From assembly GCA_025655455.1 (NCBI GenBank), contig JAHXIV010000007.1:1-64000 (forward strand): a stretch of 64,000 nucleotides of DNA, read 5' to 3'. How positions within the stretch are numbered: position 1 is the first letter of the stretch; every line of letters starts with the position of its first letter. Positions 7,917 to 18,285 of this stretch are shown here, piece by piece. The notes below the pieces were generated by a model that saw only the letters and a program-made list of their open reading frames with translations, was not told where the DNA came from and made no database searches. The translations under genes were made by a program, and so were the position numbers. Origin of the DNA: a gamma proteobacterium symbiont of Taylorina sp. (lineage in GTDB: Bacteria > Pseudomonadota > Gammaproteobacteria > GRL18).

Positions 7917-10900
7917 TTAACTGGTCCAAACTTCAAGCTTTGATAGTAATTGAGTCATATCGATTGGTTTTGTAATATGTTCATTAGCACCAACCTCAAA
8001 GGATTTATCCTGATCCCCCTGCATTGCCTTAGCCGTTAACATCAAAATGGGTAAGTTTTTATATTTTTTCTGTTTTCTGATTTCAGTCGTTGTTTCATAG
8101 CCATCCATAACAGGCATCATTATATCCATTAAAATAATATCAATATTATCATGCTCATTGAGCCGTTTAAGACATTCCTCTCCATTTGAAGCCATATAGG
8201 TTTTCAAACCTTCAGCCTTTAATGCTTTTGAAAGAGCAAAGGTATTACGCATATCATCATCCACAATCAGTACAGTTTTACCCTTTAGATTATGTGGAGT
8301 TAATGTTTCATCGGATGCAGCTGGAGTGCTTTTATGTTGTTGGATATTATGTAAAAACAGATGTACTTCATCGCTCAGTCGCTGGTCAGAATAAGTACTT
8401 TTAAGAATAACACTATCAGATTGTGACTGTAATTTTTGTGTTTCTTCAACACTCAGATCTTTCCCGGTAAATATAATCACAGGGGGCATGGTTAATTCCT
8501 TGTCCTGTGCTATCTGTTCCAGTAATTCATGGCCGTCCATGTCCGCTAATTGCAGATCGAGAATAATAAGATCAAATGGTTTATCCTTTAATAGCTGCAG
8601 AGCATCTACGCCATTGCCGGTTAACTGGACTTTAGTAGAATCACTGGATAATAATTGACTAACCGCCTTCTGGGTGGAGGGATCATCTTCTATTAACAGG
8701 ATCTCATGCTGCTGTTTTTCCTTTGCCAGATTTAATTTCTCAATAGCCTGCTCTATTTGTTTCTGGCTCACGGGCTTGGTTAAATAGCCCATCGCACCCA
8801 TGGCGATTTCTTTGCCGCTATTATCCAGAGCAGAAATAATATGCACAGGAATGCCTTTTGTTTTAGAACTGGCTTTAAGCCGCTGTAGAATTGTACGACC
8901 ACTCATTTTAGGTAAATTCAGATCCAGAATAATACCACTGAGAAAATATTGCTGACTGAGACCCAGAGCAGATGGCCCATCCGATGTCACCAGACATTTC
9001 AAGCCGCTCTGACGAACTTCATCACGCAGGATACTGGCAAACTGAAGATCATCCTCAACCACCAAAATGGGTTTATCTCCCTTTTGGAGTTGTTTGCGAT
9101 CATCCTCAATAGGTGCCGACATGATTTCATAGCTCTCTTGTTCGTTTGTTTCCTGCTCAATGTTTTCTTTTACAGTCATAGTTTTTGCAACAGGAGCAAC
9201 AGGGGACTGCAGTGCTGTTGTATTATCAACAGCAATATAAGGTAAGACCAAAGTAAAGATACTGCCTTTCTGGTCAACGCTGCTGACATCAATATAACCA
9301 CCCAGTAATTGAGCAAGCTGTGAAGAGATATTCAAACCCAATCCAGTTCCGCCATACTTGCGGGAAATAGAACCATCAGCTTGTTCAAAAGACTTAAATA
9401 TTGTCTCAATCAATTCATCCGGGATGCCAATTCCAGTATCTTTAACAGCAATAAGAATGGCCTCTTGTGTATTAATATCTGCATGAGTATTCGTCTTCAT
9501 ACTGACATTTAATTGCACTGAACCCTGTTCAGTAAACTTCACGGCATTGGCCATCAGATTAGTAATGATTTGTTCTAATCTTTTACCATCGGTGTATATT
9601 TGCTCAGGCATCTCTTTATCAATGGACAAATGACATTGAATCCCTTTTTCTTCTGCCATGGGGGTAAAGCGTTGTTCCAGGGTTTGTATTAAATCACTTA
9701 ATACGACATTGTCAGGTGATACCTGCAGTTTGCCTGCTTCAACTTTGGCAATGTCCAGTATGTCATTAATTAACTGTAATAAATGATTTCCGCTATTATA
9801 AATGGTACTGGCAGACTCAACCTGATCCTCTGTGAGGTTACCCTGACGGTTGTCTCTTAATAATTTAGATAGAATCAGTAAACTATTGAGTGGTGTGCGT
9901 AATTCATGAGACATATTAGCCAGAAATTCTGACTTATAGCGACTGCTTTGTTCAAGTTCATGGGTTCTCTTCTCAAGAATATTTTTTGCACCCGTTAATG
10001 AATCGGTTTTTTCCTGTAACTCTTCATTAGAAGCACGCAGTTCTTCACGCTGCTCCTGAAGGTCGGTCTCTCTGGCTCTTAATTCCTCCGTTTGCTGCTC
10101 TAAAAGCGTTTGTTTTTCCCTTAATTCTTCATTTGAGGCAAAAATTTCCTCTTTTTGTTCTTTCATTGTGGCCTCTGAGGCCTTTAACTCTTCAGTCTGT
10201 TGTTGCGTCTCACGTAATAATTCTTCAGTACGAGTACTTCGGTTCATATTTTCCAGATTAATCGCAATGACATCAATGATACTATTGAGAAAATCCTGTT
10301 CATGACGCTCAAAGGGGTGAAAAGAGGCCAGTTCCATGACGGCAACTAAATTCTCCTGATAGACAATGGGGATGGCTATTAGATTTAATGGTGTGGCATG
10401 ACCCAGTGCGGAACTGATTTGTACGTAATTCTCAGGTGCATCGGTGAGGATAATGGTTTTTTGTTCCAGAGCACACTGACCAATCAGGGTTTCACCCAGA
10501 GCAAAACGATTGCTCAAATTTTTTCTTTCTTCAAAAGCATAACTTCCGGTTAACTCCAGTTGCCTGGATTGATTGTTAAAACAACAAAAAATGCCGTGGC
10601 CAATATGAAACAGTGGTGCAATATAGCTCATCACTGCCTGAGAAAGCTCATTAACGTTACCGGATAGCTGCATGAGATTAGACAGCTCAGCCACATGTTC
10701 ATTATTCAATGCTAATTGTTGTGATTTCACTGCACTGAGGCGTAATTGTTCTGCAGAACGTGCCATGATCCCTACCTCATCCTTTCTACTCTGATAGGGT
10801 ATCTTAGTCTGTAAAGAGTCTTTCGAATCACCCGAGGCAAGTTGACTCAGAGTGAGTGCAATATTATTAATAGGCAGTGTAATACTTCTGGTAATAATAA

Positions 10901-11513
10901 AGGCAATACTGATAGAGACCAGTGTCAGTATCAGTAGTCCCCACCCCAAAGTGGATTGAAGATTATTCTGTTCGGCAAAAACAGCATTAACAAAGGTATC
11001 GGCTTTATTATTAGCAAAATCAAGTAATGTCTGCATGGAATTTTCCATTTTTACCACATGTCGAGCACCTTCACCACGAGTGATCTCAGCGGCTTTTTCA
11101 TACTCACCTGCCCGGCGCAAATCAATCACCCGATCACGGATCGGTTTCCAGTTTCTAAACAATTCACTGGCATTATGAACCAGAGTTTTATCACCCAGGA
11201 ATCGTTCATGAATCATATGTAACGAGGTCAGAGCACGGCTTTCATATTCTGAAACCACCTGAACAGCCTGCTCCAGTTGAGCATCGGTTTTTGACAAGGC
11301 GACATCTTTCATACTGCGATGCATGGCAATAATATGTCCATTGGTATCCCTGACGGCATTGGATACTGCGAAGGGATGCTTATACAACTTGCTGGTCATC
11401 TCAGAGAGTTGAGTGATCCCGTAATAAGTAAAATTTCCTATGCCAGTAGTAATGAGAATAATACCAAAAAAAGCGAATCCTGAACGAATACCAATTTTGA
11501 GATTCTGTAGCAT
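7917..11513 (-). CDS. Membrane hybrid histidine kinase, HAMP-GAF-coil-HisKA-HATPase-REC3
   Basis: 1198 residues. TM1 (about 12-30), a periplasmic four-helix-bundle sensor (30-185), TM2 (187-207), HAMP (208-262), GAF (285-420), then a long Glu/Gln-rich coiled coil (425-530) with repeated REEL-ASNEEL-type units. HisKA follows with SHELRTPLN at about 533, then HATPase (640-757, GGTGLGL) and three receivers (about 814-930, 936-1050, 1076-1195), each with its Asp (LDLNLPKM, LDLQLADM, MDIMMPVM). This is a well-known architecture that pairs with CheR/CheB-like enzymes, whose methylation sites may lie in the coiled coil (inference). It is the first gene of the operon running to 4297. The ATG start lies just before the hydrophobic segment. 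The upstream gap holds three 10-bp direct repeats. Confidence 0.93.
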   Translation of the reverse strand: MLQNLKIGIRSGFAFFGIILITTGIGNFTYYGITQLSEMTSKLYKHPFAVSNAVRDTNGHIIAMHRSMKDVALSKTDAQLEQAVQVVSEYESRALTSLHMIHERFLGDKTLVHNASELFRNWKPIRDRVIDLRRAGEYEKAAEITRGEGARHVVKMENSMQTLLDFANNKADTFVNAVFAEQNNLQSTLGWGLLILTLVSISIAFIITRSITLPINNIALTLSQLASGDSKDSLQTKIPYQSRKDEVGIMARSAEQLRLSAVKSQQLALNNEHVAELSNLMQLSGNVNELSQAVMSYIAPLFHIGHGIFCCFNNQSRQLELTGSYAFEERKNLSNRFALGETLIGQCALEQKTIILTDAPENYVQISSALGHATPLNLIAIPIVYQENLVAVMELASFHPFERHEQDFLNSIIDVIAINLENMNRSTRTEELLRETQQQTEELKASEATMKEQKEEIFASNEELREKQTLLEQQTEELRARETDLQEQREELRASNEELQEKTDSLTGAKNILEKRTHELEQSSRYKSEFLANMSHELRTPLNSLLILSKLLRDNRQGNLTEDQVESASTIYNSGNHLLQLINDILDIAKVEAGKLQVSPDNVVLSDLIQTLEQRFTPMAEEKGIQCHLSIDKEMPEQIYTDGKRLEQIITNLMANAVKFTEQGSVQLNVSMKTNTHADINTQEAILIAVKDTGIGIPDELIETIFKSFEQADGSISRKYGGTGLGLNISSQLAQLLGGYIDVSSVDQKGSIFTLVLPYIAVDNTTALQSPVAPVAKTMTVKENIEQETNEQESYEIMSAPIEDDRKQLQKGDKPILVVEDDLQFASILRDEVRQSGLKCLVTSDGPSALGLSQQYFLSGIILDLNLPKMSGRTILQRLKASSKTKGIPVHIISALDNSGKEIAMGAMGYLTKPVSQKQIEQAIEKLNLAKEKQQHEILLIEDDPSTQKAVSQLLSSDSTKVQLTGNGVDALQLLKDKPFDLIILDLQLADMDGHELLEQIAQDKELTMPPVIIFTGKDLSVEETQKLQSQSDSVILKSTYSDQRLSDEVHLFLHNIQQHKSTPAASDETLTPHNLKGKTVLIVDDDMRNTFALSKALKAEGLKTYMASNGEECLKRLNEHDNIDIILMDIMMPVMDGYETTTEIRKQKKYKNLPILMLTAKAMQGDQDKSFEVGANEHITKPIDMTQLLSKLEVWTS

Positions 11514-11835
11514 GTATTTATGTCCATAGTCAGTTGATTAAACTTTCTTGTTATAGCTGATTATAGCCGATAATAGCTGATGATCGGAAGTATATTATCA
11601 GAAGTTAATATGACGTCAATCTGATGCACAATTAGTTGACAAAAATCAATTCTTATAATTACTGATTTAATTTGCAAGATACACCGAGTGCAGCGAACTG
11701 TATCACTCTCGTAATATCTCAGATGCAGCATTATCAAATGTGTACTGATAAAAGCCTTTATCTAAAAATAGTTTGTTTCGTTATGCTGTTAGCTGTATTC
11801 TTGATAAAAATCATCTTTAAAAGGAAATCATAGTT
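11514..11835. other. Divergent intergenic region
   Basis: 322 bp between the divergent kinase operon (minus) and the DUF255 gene (plus). No ORF with family resemblance is seen. It holds three 10-bp direct repeats (11551-11580), a GAGTG-N13-CACTC dyad near 11694-11716 and an AAAGGAAA ribosome-binding site just before 11836. Promoters for both sides should be here, but I could not place one with correct spacing. Confidence 0.5.
11551..11580. repeat. Three 10-bp direct repeats upstream of kinase operon
   Basis: TTATAGCTGA, TTATAGCCGA and TAATAGCTGA follow each other without gaps, one helical turn apart. They lie 38 bp upstream of the hybrid kinase start on the minus strand. The phasing suits cooperative binding of a regulator along one DNA face, but the function is unproven. 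Confidence 0.5.
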
Positions 11836-14352
11836 TTGCAAAAAATATTATTCACAGTTTTTCTGTTAGCTAATTTCTGTTTATTGCCAATATCTCAGGC
11901 GGCTGTTATAGATAAGTCAATAAAACAAAAATATCTTTCAGCCTTTCAGGATAAGGGGAGCGATTATCAACCTCGTACAGAACATTTTAATGAAGATGGT
12001 ACGCCGAAATATATTAATCGTCTGATTTTTGAAGAATCTCCCTATCTGATTCAACATGCTCATAATCCCGTCAACTGGTATCCATGGGGAGCTGAGGCTT
12101 TTGCTAAAGCGAAACGTGAAAATAAGCCGGTTTTTCTTTCTATAGGCTATTCTACCTGCCACTGGTGCCATGTGATGGAAAGGGAAAGTTTTGATAATGA
12201 GGCAATTGCTGCTTATCTGAACAAACACTTTATTGCCATTAAAGTTGACCGGGAAAGACGACCTGATGTGGATAAAGTCTATATGACGGCTCTAACCATG
12301 ATTAAAGGCAGTGGCGGATGGCCTATGTCATCAATGTTAACACCGCAAGGGAAACCTTTTTATTCCGGTACTTATTTTCCTCCGGTGACTTTTGTGCAGG
12401 TGTTAAAGCAGGTTGCGGAATTATGGCAGAGTGAGGAGAAAAAATTACGTGATATAGCTGATAATATCGCTGCAGCGGTGCAGGCGAGACAAGCTGGAGA
12501 AAAGCAGGCAGGTAATTTAACACAGGAACATATACAGATCGCAGCGATTAATTTGATGAATCAATTTGATGAACTGCAGGGTGGTTTTTCTCAGGCACCT
12601 AAGTTTCCCAATGAAACTTATTTGTTTTTATTACTGGACATGGCAGTCAGAGAACAAAACACTGAGATATTAAATGCTTTAAAGTTAACCATGAATCTTA
12701 TGGCTCAGGGTGGCATTTATGACCAAGTTGGCGGTGGTTTTCACCGCTATTCAACTGATAATGAATGGCTGGTGCCGCACTTTGAAAAAATGCTCTATAA
12801 TCAGGCTCATCTGATCAGAATCTATTTAGAGCTTTATCTCATCAGCCATGATATCAATTATGAAAGAGTTATCAAACAGACACTGAACTATGTTCTGATT
12901 GAAATGAAAAATGATTCAGGTGTCTTTTATTCCGCCGGTGATGCCGATAGTGAAGGCAGGGAAGGTCAGTTTTTTTTATGGACGATGGATGAAATTCAAC
13001 AAACATTAGCACCTGATTTAGCCAGGCTGGCGATTAAACTTTATGGTGTCAGCAAAGCAGGAAATTTCAGTGAGTCAGGTATGACTGAAGGTGGTGAAAG
13101 TATTGAGATCGGCAGCAATATTTTAAATCTACCGCTGGCAATTACTGAATATGCTAAAGAGAATCAATTAGCTCAGGATAAGCTCTACCGGGATATTGAT
13201 AGCATTCGTAAAAAACTCTATCAAAAACGTCAAAACAGGATTGCACCTGCACTGGATAAAAAGGTAGTGACGGCCTGGAATGCCATGATGATCACTGCTT
13301 TAACTCAGGTAGGTATGAAGCTCAAAAAAGTTCAATATATTGATGCGGCAAAAAAAGCAGCTCATTATCTCTGGACAGTTCATCACTCATCAGCAGGCTT
13401 AATGCGGGCAAGTTTGAATGGTCGGGCTTCAGTGACGGCCACTCAGGCAGATTATGCTTATCTGGCTCAGGCTTATTTGTCCTTGTATGATGCAACACAG
13501 GAAGTTGTATGGCTGGAACGTGCTGAGCTACTGACACAGGAAATGATACAGTTTTTTCTGGATGAGGAAGATGGTACTTTCTATATGAGTAATCAGACAA
13601 AAAATCCCGGACAGGATACTCCTTTATTCAGCCGTCCTAAAGATTTGCTTGATGGTGCAATACCCTCGGCCAACGCTATTGCCCTGGAAGTTTTAGCGCG
13701 GCTTTATCGGCGCACAGGAAAGGCAGATTATCGTACTAAGGCTATGGCTCAGATAGCGGCGTTATCCTCTAGAATAATAAAACAGCCCGCAGCTTATTCC
13801 TATTTCTTAATGGCTGTTCAGGCACACAATTCAGGTGAAATCTCTGATATTCAATATGGAGGCAAAGGACATGTCCGCTTTGAGATATCATCTATTTCAC
13901 AAAAACAGCAGAGCCAGCGGCCAATAAACCTGCCCGTTGTTGTTTTGCCAACATCTTCAGCTGCAAATAAGGCAGTGGGCAGGTCTATGTTTGATAAGAG
14001 CATTGAACTTGAAATTAGACTGAAAGTGGATAAAGGCTGGCATATTAATAGCCGTTATCCTATGGATAAAGATTTAATTGCCACTGCTGTTTCTTTAGAT
14101 AACAAAACCAAAAAATATTGGAAAATCAGTCGTGCGGAATATCCTGCAGGTGAGACAATAAAATTAAATTTTAATGATACAGCATTATCGCTTTATCAAA
14201 ATACTAATGTAATAAAGCTGCTATTAGAGCCCGTCTCTGGCAATCAGCATAAACAGCTGGTTTCCATTCCTCTACAGATCAATTATCAGACCTGCAGCAA
14301 TAGCATTTGTCTGGCTCCTGAAATGAATACATTGTATTTCTTCCCAAAATGA
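11836..14352 (+). CDS. Secreted thioredoxin-like DUF255 protein with C-terminal DsbD-alpha-like domain
   Basis: 838 residues. A signal peptide (about 1-22) is followed by the DUF255 thioredoxin-like fold, whose redox motif STCHWCHVM lies at about residue 106. Next comes an alpha/alpha-barrel region like N-acyl-glucosamine epimerase folds (about 230-670, with [15 protein letters not shown]). The last 150 residues ([10 protein letters not shown], then [13 protein letters not shown] with two cysteines) resemble the periplasmic N-terminal domain of DsbD. YyaL/SPATA20-type proteins usually lack both the signal peptide and this tail, so export plus a second thiol domain suggests periplasmic disulfide or thiol chemistry. 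The start is a TTG with AAGGAAA upstream; no ATG fits the signal peptide. A hairpin covers the stop codon. Confidence 0.85.
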   Translation: MQKILFTVFLLANFCLLPISQAAVIDKSIKQKYLSAFQDKGSDYQPRTEHFNEDGTPKYINRLIFEESPYLIQHAHNPVNWYPWGAEAFAKAKRENKPVFLSIGYSTCHWCHVMERESFDNEAIAAYLNKHFIAIKVDRERRPDVDKVYMTALTMIKGSGGWPMSSMLTPQGKPFYSGTYFPPVTFVQVLKQVAELWQSEEKKLRDIADNIAAAVQARQAGEKQAGNLTQEHIQIAAINLMNQFDELQGGFSQAPKFPNETYLFLLLDMAVREQNTEILNALKLTMNLMAQGGIYDQVGGGFHRYSTDNEWLVPHFEKMLYNQAHLIRIYLELYLISHDINYERVIKQTLNYVLIEMKNDSGVFYSAGDADSEGREGQFFLWTMDEIQQTLAPDLARLAIKLYGVSKAGNFSESGMTEGGESIEIGSNILNLPLAITEYAKENQLAQDKLYRDIDSIRKKLYQKRQNRIAPALDKKVVTAWNAMMITALTQVGMKLKKVQYIDAAKKAAHYLWTVHHSSAGLMRASLNGRASVTATQADYAYLAQAYLSLYDATQEVVWLERAELLTQEMIQFFLDEEDGTFYMSNQTKNPGQDTPLFSRPKDLLDGAIPSANAIALEVLARLYRRTGKADYRTKAMAQIAALSSRIIKQPAAYSYFLMAVQAHNSGEISDIQYGGKGHVRFEISSISQKQQSQRPINLPVVVLPTSSAANKAVGRSMFDKSIELEIRLKVDKGWHINSRYPMDKDLIATAVSLDNKTKKYWKISRAEYPAGETIKLNFNDTALSLYQNTNVIKLLLEPVSGNQHKQLVSIPLQINYQTCSNSICLAPEMNTLYFFPK

Positions 14353-14372
14353 CAATATTTTGTCATTTTGGG
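14343..14372. terminator. Perfect 13-bp stem-loop over stop codon
   Basis: CCCAAAATGACAA and TTGTCATTTTGGG form a perfect 13-bp stem with a 4-base TATT loop. The structure spans the stop codon of the DUF255 gene. No run of T follows on the plus strand, so it is not a textbook intrinsic terminator. It may attenuate readthrough or protect the mRNA 3' end. Confidence 0.45.
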
Positions 14373-14409
14373 GATAATTTATGGCTTGATATTTGCATTA
14401 TTTTCTAGT

Positions 14410-15567
14410 ATGAAAAAAGTTAGTATGAATAAAACAATGCTCAATTATTTGTCAATAATCAGCTTTATTGTGCCTGCTGTTTCTATGTTGTATGCTCTTC
14501 CAGGTTTTTCTGCAGAGCGTGATTATGTTGTGCCTATGATAGACTCAAAATGGATCATGAACGGCAAGAAAAATTATGAGTGTATTTTGTCCCAGACAAT
14601 TCCATTTTATGGTGAGGGAAAATTTATTCATCGTTCAGGTAATGGCATTATTTTTAATTTGATAAGTGACAAATTGATGGTATCAGATGTGCGCGTTGTT
14701 CTTCAATCTGAACCGCCTGCATGGCGTCATGAAGAGGTTTTTGAAATTGGAGAATTTATTTTTGAACAGGGTACGGAGCCATTAGTTATCCAGCCGCCTT
14801 ATGCTTCCAGAATATTTCAGGAAGTTGAAAATGGTATGTCACCCCTGGTTATTTATCGTGACCTGGCAGATGGTCGTGATCTGATTTCTGTTTTACTTTC
14901 TCCTATTAATTTTCGCAGTGCACTGGAAGAATATCTGGAATGTGAAAAAACATTGCTGGATTTTGATTTGGATGAGATCAAAAATATAAAGCTCTATTTT
15001 TCTACTAATAAGTCAACACTGTCTGAGCGTTCTAAACGTGATTTAAAAAATATATTACGCTACCTGAAAATTGATTCCACTATTTTACAAATTAAAGTAG
15101 ATGCCCATGCGGATGCAAGGGGAAGACGTCGTTTTAATGATAAGCTGTCTGAAACACGTTCAGCAGCTGTTGTAAAATACCTTCTTTCAGTGGGAGCAAA
15201 ACAGGAAATGATCTATGCCGTCAGTCATGGTGAACGTGCTCCTACTTTTAATAATAAAACCTCAGCTGGCAGAGCACAGAACCGTCGTGCTGATATACAG
15301 CTTCTGACAACAGCGCCGCCGACTCCTGAAGAACAGGAAGCTCTGGAAAAAGCCAGAAAGGCAGAGCGTCGTCAAAAATTATTAGCTAAATCAATTTTTA
15401 ATGGTGTTCCTAAAAAGCCTCTCAGTAAAAAAACATCTAACACAGACGATATTCCTGATACTGCATCTAATGAGGAAGCAGGAATAGAGCCTGTTGATGA
15501 TGAACCCCCTGCTCCTAACTTTATCAATATGGATCATCTGGTGGATAAAAACAATAATCCTTTGTAA
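14410..15567 (+). CDS. MotY-like flagellar motor protein with OmpA peptidoglycan-binding domain
   Basis: 385 residues from the ATG at 14410. A signal peptide is evident (hydrophobic LNYLSIISFIVPAVSML, likely cleavage after FSA). The N-terminal half has DSKWIMNGKKNYECILSQTI, PFYGEGKFIHRSG and EPPAWRH, matching MotY, the T-ring protein that anchors Na+-type stators. The OmpA-like domain (about 205-310) has VDAHADARGRRRFND and LSETRSAAVVKYL, then AQNRRADIQL. Beyond it lies an extra charged, proline-rich tail of about 70 residues. Longer in-frame starts (TTG 14368 or 14386) are possible; I chose the ATG because it sits just before the signal peptide. It precedes a chemoreceptor, fitting a motility role. 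Confidence 0.85.
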   Translation: MKKVSMNKTMLNYLSIISFIVPAVSMLYALPGFSAERDYVVPMIDSKWIMNGKKNYECILSQTIPFYGEGKFIHRSGNGIIFNLISDKLMVSDVRVVLQSEPPAWRHEEVFEIGEFIFEQGTEPLVIQPPYASRIFQEVENGMSPLVIYRDLADGRDLISVLLSPINFRSALEEYLECEKTLLDFDLDEIKNIKLYFSTNKSTLSERSKRDLKNILRYLKIDSTILQIKVDAHADARGRRRFNDKLSETRSAAVVKYLLSVGAKQEMIYAVSHGERAPTFNNKTSAGRAQNRRADIQLLTTAPPTPEEQEALEKARKAERRQKLLAKSIFNGVPKKPLSKKTSNTDDIPDTASNEEAGIEPVDDEPPAPNFINMDHLVDKNNNPL

Positions 15568-15584
15568 TAAAAAGATGAATTATA

Positions 15585-15634
15585 TTTTGCAAAAAGACAG
15601 CGACTATATTTTATCTTGCTGAAGTCAGTATCTT
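15585..15634 (-). repeat. Palindromic repeat family, partial copy C
   Basis: The plus strand reads TTTTGCAAAAAGACAGCGAC and then TATTTTATCTTGCTGA, parallel to one half of copy A (TTTGCAAAGCGACAGCGGC, then ATTTATTTGCTGA). The other half is missing. It lies in the 210-bp gap before the chemoreceptor gene. The match is clear but degenerate. Confidence 0.45.
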
Positions 15635-15777
15635 GCAAAAAATAAGAATCTCAATTATTCTCTATACAATCATTATCATCAGTTTGGTTGATTTAAATGT
15701 TTTACTTAGAAAAATTAAATTAATTATTCTGTCTGCCGATATTTTTTTTGAGGCAGGTTTGCAGGGGGATAAATCTA

Positions 15778-18207
15778 ATGTTTAGTTCGATTCATAATCA
15801 GCTTTCAAAGTATAAATTGTGGCATCGCTTATTTGTGTTGAGCATGATTCCTTTATGCGGTTTAATTTTTTATGCTGTGGAATTAGTACTATCGGCAAAA
15901 GATTTAGCCAATGAGAAGCAGATTAATGTTGAATTCTCATCTCAGGCAATTAAGGAAGCCAACGCTCTGCTTAAAGAAAGAAGTGCTTTTTTAACACAGG
16001 TTGAACAAAGCGTTAAGGGAAAGAATAAATTTATAGCAGAAATTGAAATTAATTTAAATAACAAAAAGCAATACTTAAATGTAGTTGATGGCATGATTCA
16101 AGAGGTACAGGCGGCTGATCAGGAATTGCTTTTATTACAGTCATTATTTAACAGCTATGTTCTGCTTAATGAATATTTACAAGCTGTACAAATTGAACGG
16201 GATCTGTCTTTAGCTTATATTGGCAGTGAAGGACGGTCTTTTACCGCACAACTAAAAAGCACATTTTTAAATACTGATAAGTTGATATCTAATCTTGATA
16301 AGATTGATCTGGTGCTTTTAGAGAAAGTAAGTTCTGACTTACCAAAAAAAATAACAAAAATAAAAAAATTATCCAAGCGCTTAAAAGGGAAACGAAAAAA
16401 AATCCAGAGTTTAAGAGTTGTTCCCCTCCCCATTATGGATTACTATCTGCTTATAACAGAAAATGCATTGTCTGTTATTGAAGCCCTGTCTATTCACGTC
16501 AGTCATAATAAATTGCAAAATATTCTGGCCAGTTATAGCAATATATTACGTATGATTGATCTAACCTCTCAGGAAAGAGCCTATGTGACTTATTCTCTTG
16601 GACAACCTGATTTCCCTCAGGCAGTGTTTCAGAGACTGATTCAGGTTCTGGCTCGAATGGAGGTTTATCAAAAATCATTTGAAACCTGGAGTTCTACAGA
16701 ACTCACGACTTTATTTTTTGAAAAAATGAAGAATAAAATTGGTAAACAAGCCAGGTCTCAGCGTTATTCCATCCTAAATTATGATCCGGAAATGGGGTTT
16801 GATACACAGCCGACAGACTATTTGACAACATGGAGTGCGCTAATTAAAGAAATGATGATTATTCAAAAGCAGGTTTTCAGTTCTCTGGAAAACTGGACAG
16901 AAGCTTTGATTGAAGAAAATGCATTATTAGTTAAAGAGTATAATGGAAAAAAACAGGCGGCAATAGAAGGCAAGACAGAATTAGCTGCTAAAATAAACGC
17001 TAATAAACAGGAAATCGCATCAATTTTGCTACGCAAGAAAAAAAGTAATGATTCCATCGCATTAACAAAAGAAAAAATCAAACAGCTTACCGAGCATAAA
17101 TTAACGACTGAAAAAGCATTGCAGGAAGCCATTGAAAAGCAGCAAATAGTTATTATTTTTTCAACACTGGGTATTATATTGACAGCTTTGCTGAGCTATC
17201 TGGTTTTTACCAGTGTTTGTAAACCAATGAATCATTTATTAAGTGGTTTTAATCGACTGACTCAGGAAGATGCTGACTTAACTTATCGTATTCCCGTTAT
17301 TGGTAAAGATGAATTGGCCGAAGTTGCTCAGGGGTATAATTTCTTTGCTTCCAGGGTGGGAATGATGATAGGTCAGATACAGTCTGTTGTTGACTCTCTA
17401 AGTGATGCTATTGGAGAGTTAAATGCAGTTAATAATGAGAATACGGAAGGCAGCCATAAGCAGCAGCAAAATACTCTACATATTATTGAAGCGATTGAAG
17501 CGGTGAATTTGAATATGAATCGTGTGGCATCCAGTGCTTCAGAGGCGAGTCAATCTGCTGAAACTGCAAACTCACAAGCTGATCAGGGCAAGTCTATTGT
17601 AGATAATACGGTGACTTCAATTAAACAGCTGGCTAATGAAATTGATCAGGCTTCCAATGTGATTAATATTCTCAGCAGGGATAGTGAAGATATCAGCTCT
17701 ATTCTGGATGTTATTGGCGGTATTGCAGAACAAACAAACTTATTGGCACTCAATGCAGCTATTGAAGCTGCAAGAGCTGGTGAACAGGGACGTGGATTTG
17801 CGGTGGTTGCTGATGAAGTCCGGACTCTGGCGGCCAGAACTCAACAATCAACCAGTGAAATCAGAGTAATGATTGAAAAGCTGCAGCAAGGTTCACGTGA
17901 TGCCGTTGCAACTATGGCAAAAGGGACTGAACAGGTGAATAGTAGTGTTGATCAGGTGATGCAGGCAGATGAGTCTCTCTCTGAAATTAATGCCTCGGTA
18001 CGATTAATTCAGGATAAAAATAATGAGATTGATAGTGCATCACAAGAACAAATGCATAGTGTGAGACAGATCAACCAGAATGTTGAAGAGATCAAAGAGT
18101 TAAGCGCAGATACTCAGAATAGAACTACTCAATTACAATCAGTCAATACGACTTTATCCAGCCAGGCTGCAGAACTTAAACAGCTGGTTGGTCAGTTTCA
18201 AATTTAA
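15778..18207 (+). CDS. Methyl-accepting chemotaxis protein with NIT sensor domain
   Basis: 809 residues from the ATG at 15778, chosen over a TTG at 15748 because AGGGGGA lies just upstream of it. TM1 (about 18-40) and TM2 (about 455-480) flank a large periplasmic helical region. That region contains [13 protein letters not shown] and [13 protein letters not shown], the paired ER-containing motifs of the NIT (nitrate/nitrite-sensing) domain. HAMP follows (about 480-535), then the signaling domain with the conserved hairpin [20 protein letters not shown] and [17 protein letters not shown]-domain receptors are thought to sense nitrate or nitrite, but the ligand here is inferred from the family only. 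No C-terminal CheR-docking pentapeptide is present. It probably signals to a CheA/CheW complex encoded elsewhere. Confidence 0.92.
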   Translation: MFSSIHNQLSKYKLWHRLFVLSMIPLCGLIFYAVELVLSAKDLANEKQINVEFSSQAIKEANALLKERSAFLTQVEQSVKGKNKFIAEIEINLNNKKQYLNVVDGMIQEVQAADQELLLLQSLFNSYVLLNEYLQAVQIERDLSLAYIGSEGRSFTAQLKSTFLNTDKLISNLDKIDLVLLEKVSSDLPKKITKIKKLSKRLKGKRKKIQSLRVVPLPIMDYYLLITENALSVIEALSIHVSHNKLQNILASYSNILRMIDLTSQERAYVTYSLGQPDFPQAVFQRLIQVLARMEVYQKSFETWSSTELTTLFFEKMKNKIGKQARSQRYSILNYDPEMGFDTQPTDYLTTWSALIKEMMIIQKQVFSSLENWTEALIEENALLVKEYNGKKQAAIEGKTELAAKINANKQEIASILLRKKKSNDSIALTKEKIKQLTEHKLTTEKALQEAIEKQQIVIIFSTLGIILTALLSYLVFTSVCKPMNHLLSGFNRLTQEDADLTYRIPVIGKDELAEVAQGYNFFASRVGMMIGQIQSVVDSLSDAIGELNAVNNENTEGSHKQQQNTLHIIEAIEAVNLNMNRVASSASEASQSAETANSQADQGKSIVDNTVTSIKQLANEIDQASNVINILSRDSEDISSILDVIGGIAEQTNLLALNAAIEAARAGEQGRGFAVVADEVRTLAARTQQSTSEIRVMIEKLQQGSRDAVATMAKGTEQVNSSVDQVMQADESLSEINASVRLIQDKNNEIDSASQEQMHSVRQINQNVEEIKELSADTQNRTTQLQSVNTTLSSQAAELKQLVGQFQI

Positions 18208-18285
18208 ATAATGTACTTTTTTCAAAAAATAAGCTAGACTGAAGGAATCTTAACTGTATTTCCAGGCTAACTTTCCAGACTAAGA

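Noticed and set aside
11636-11659. TTGACA followed by TATAAT as a strong promoter
   Set aside because: The two hexamers are only 12 bp apart, far from the 16-18 bp needed; they cannot work together as a sigma-70 promoter.
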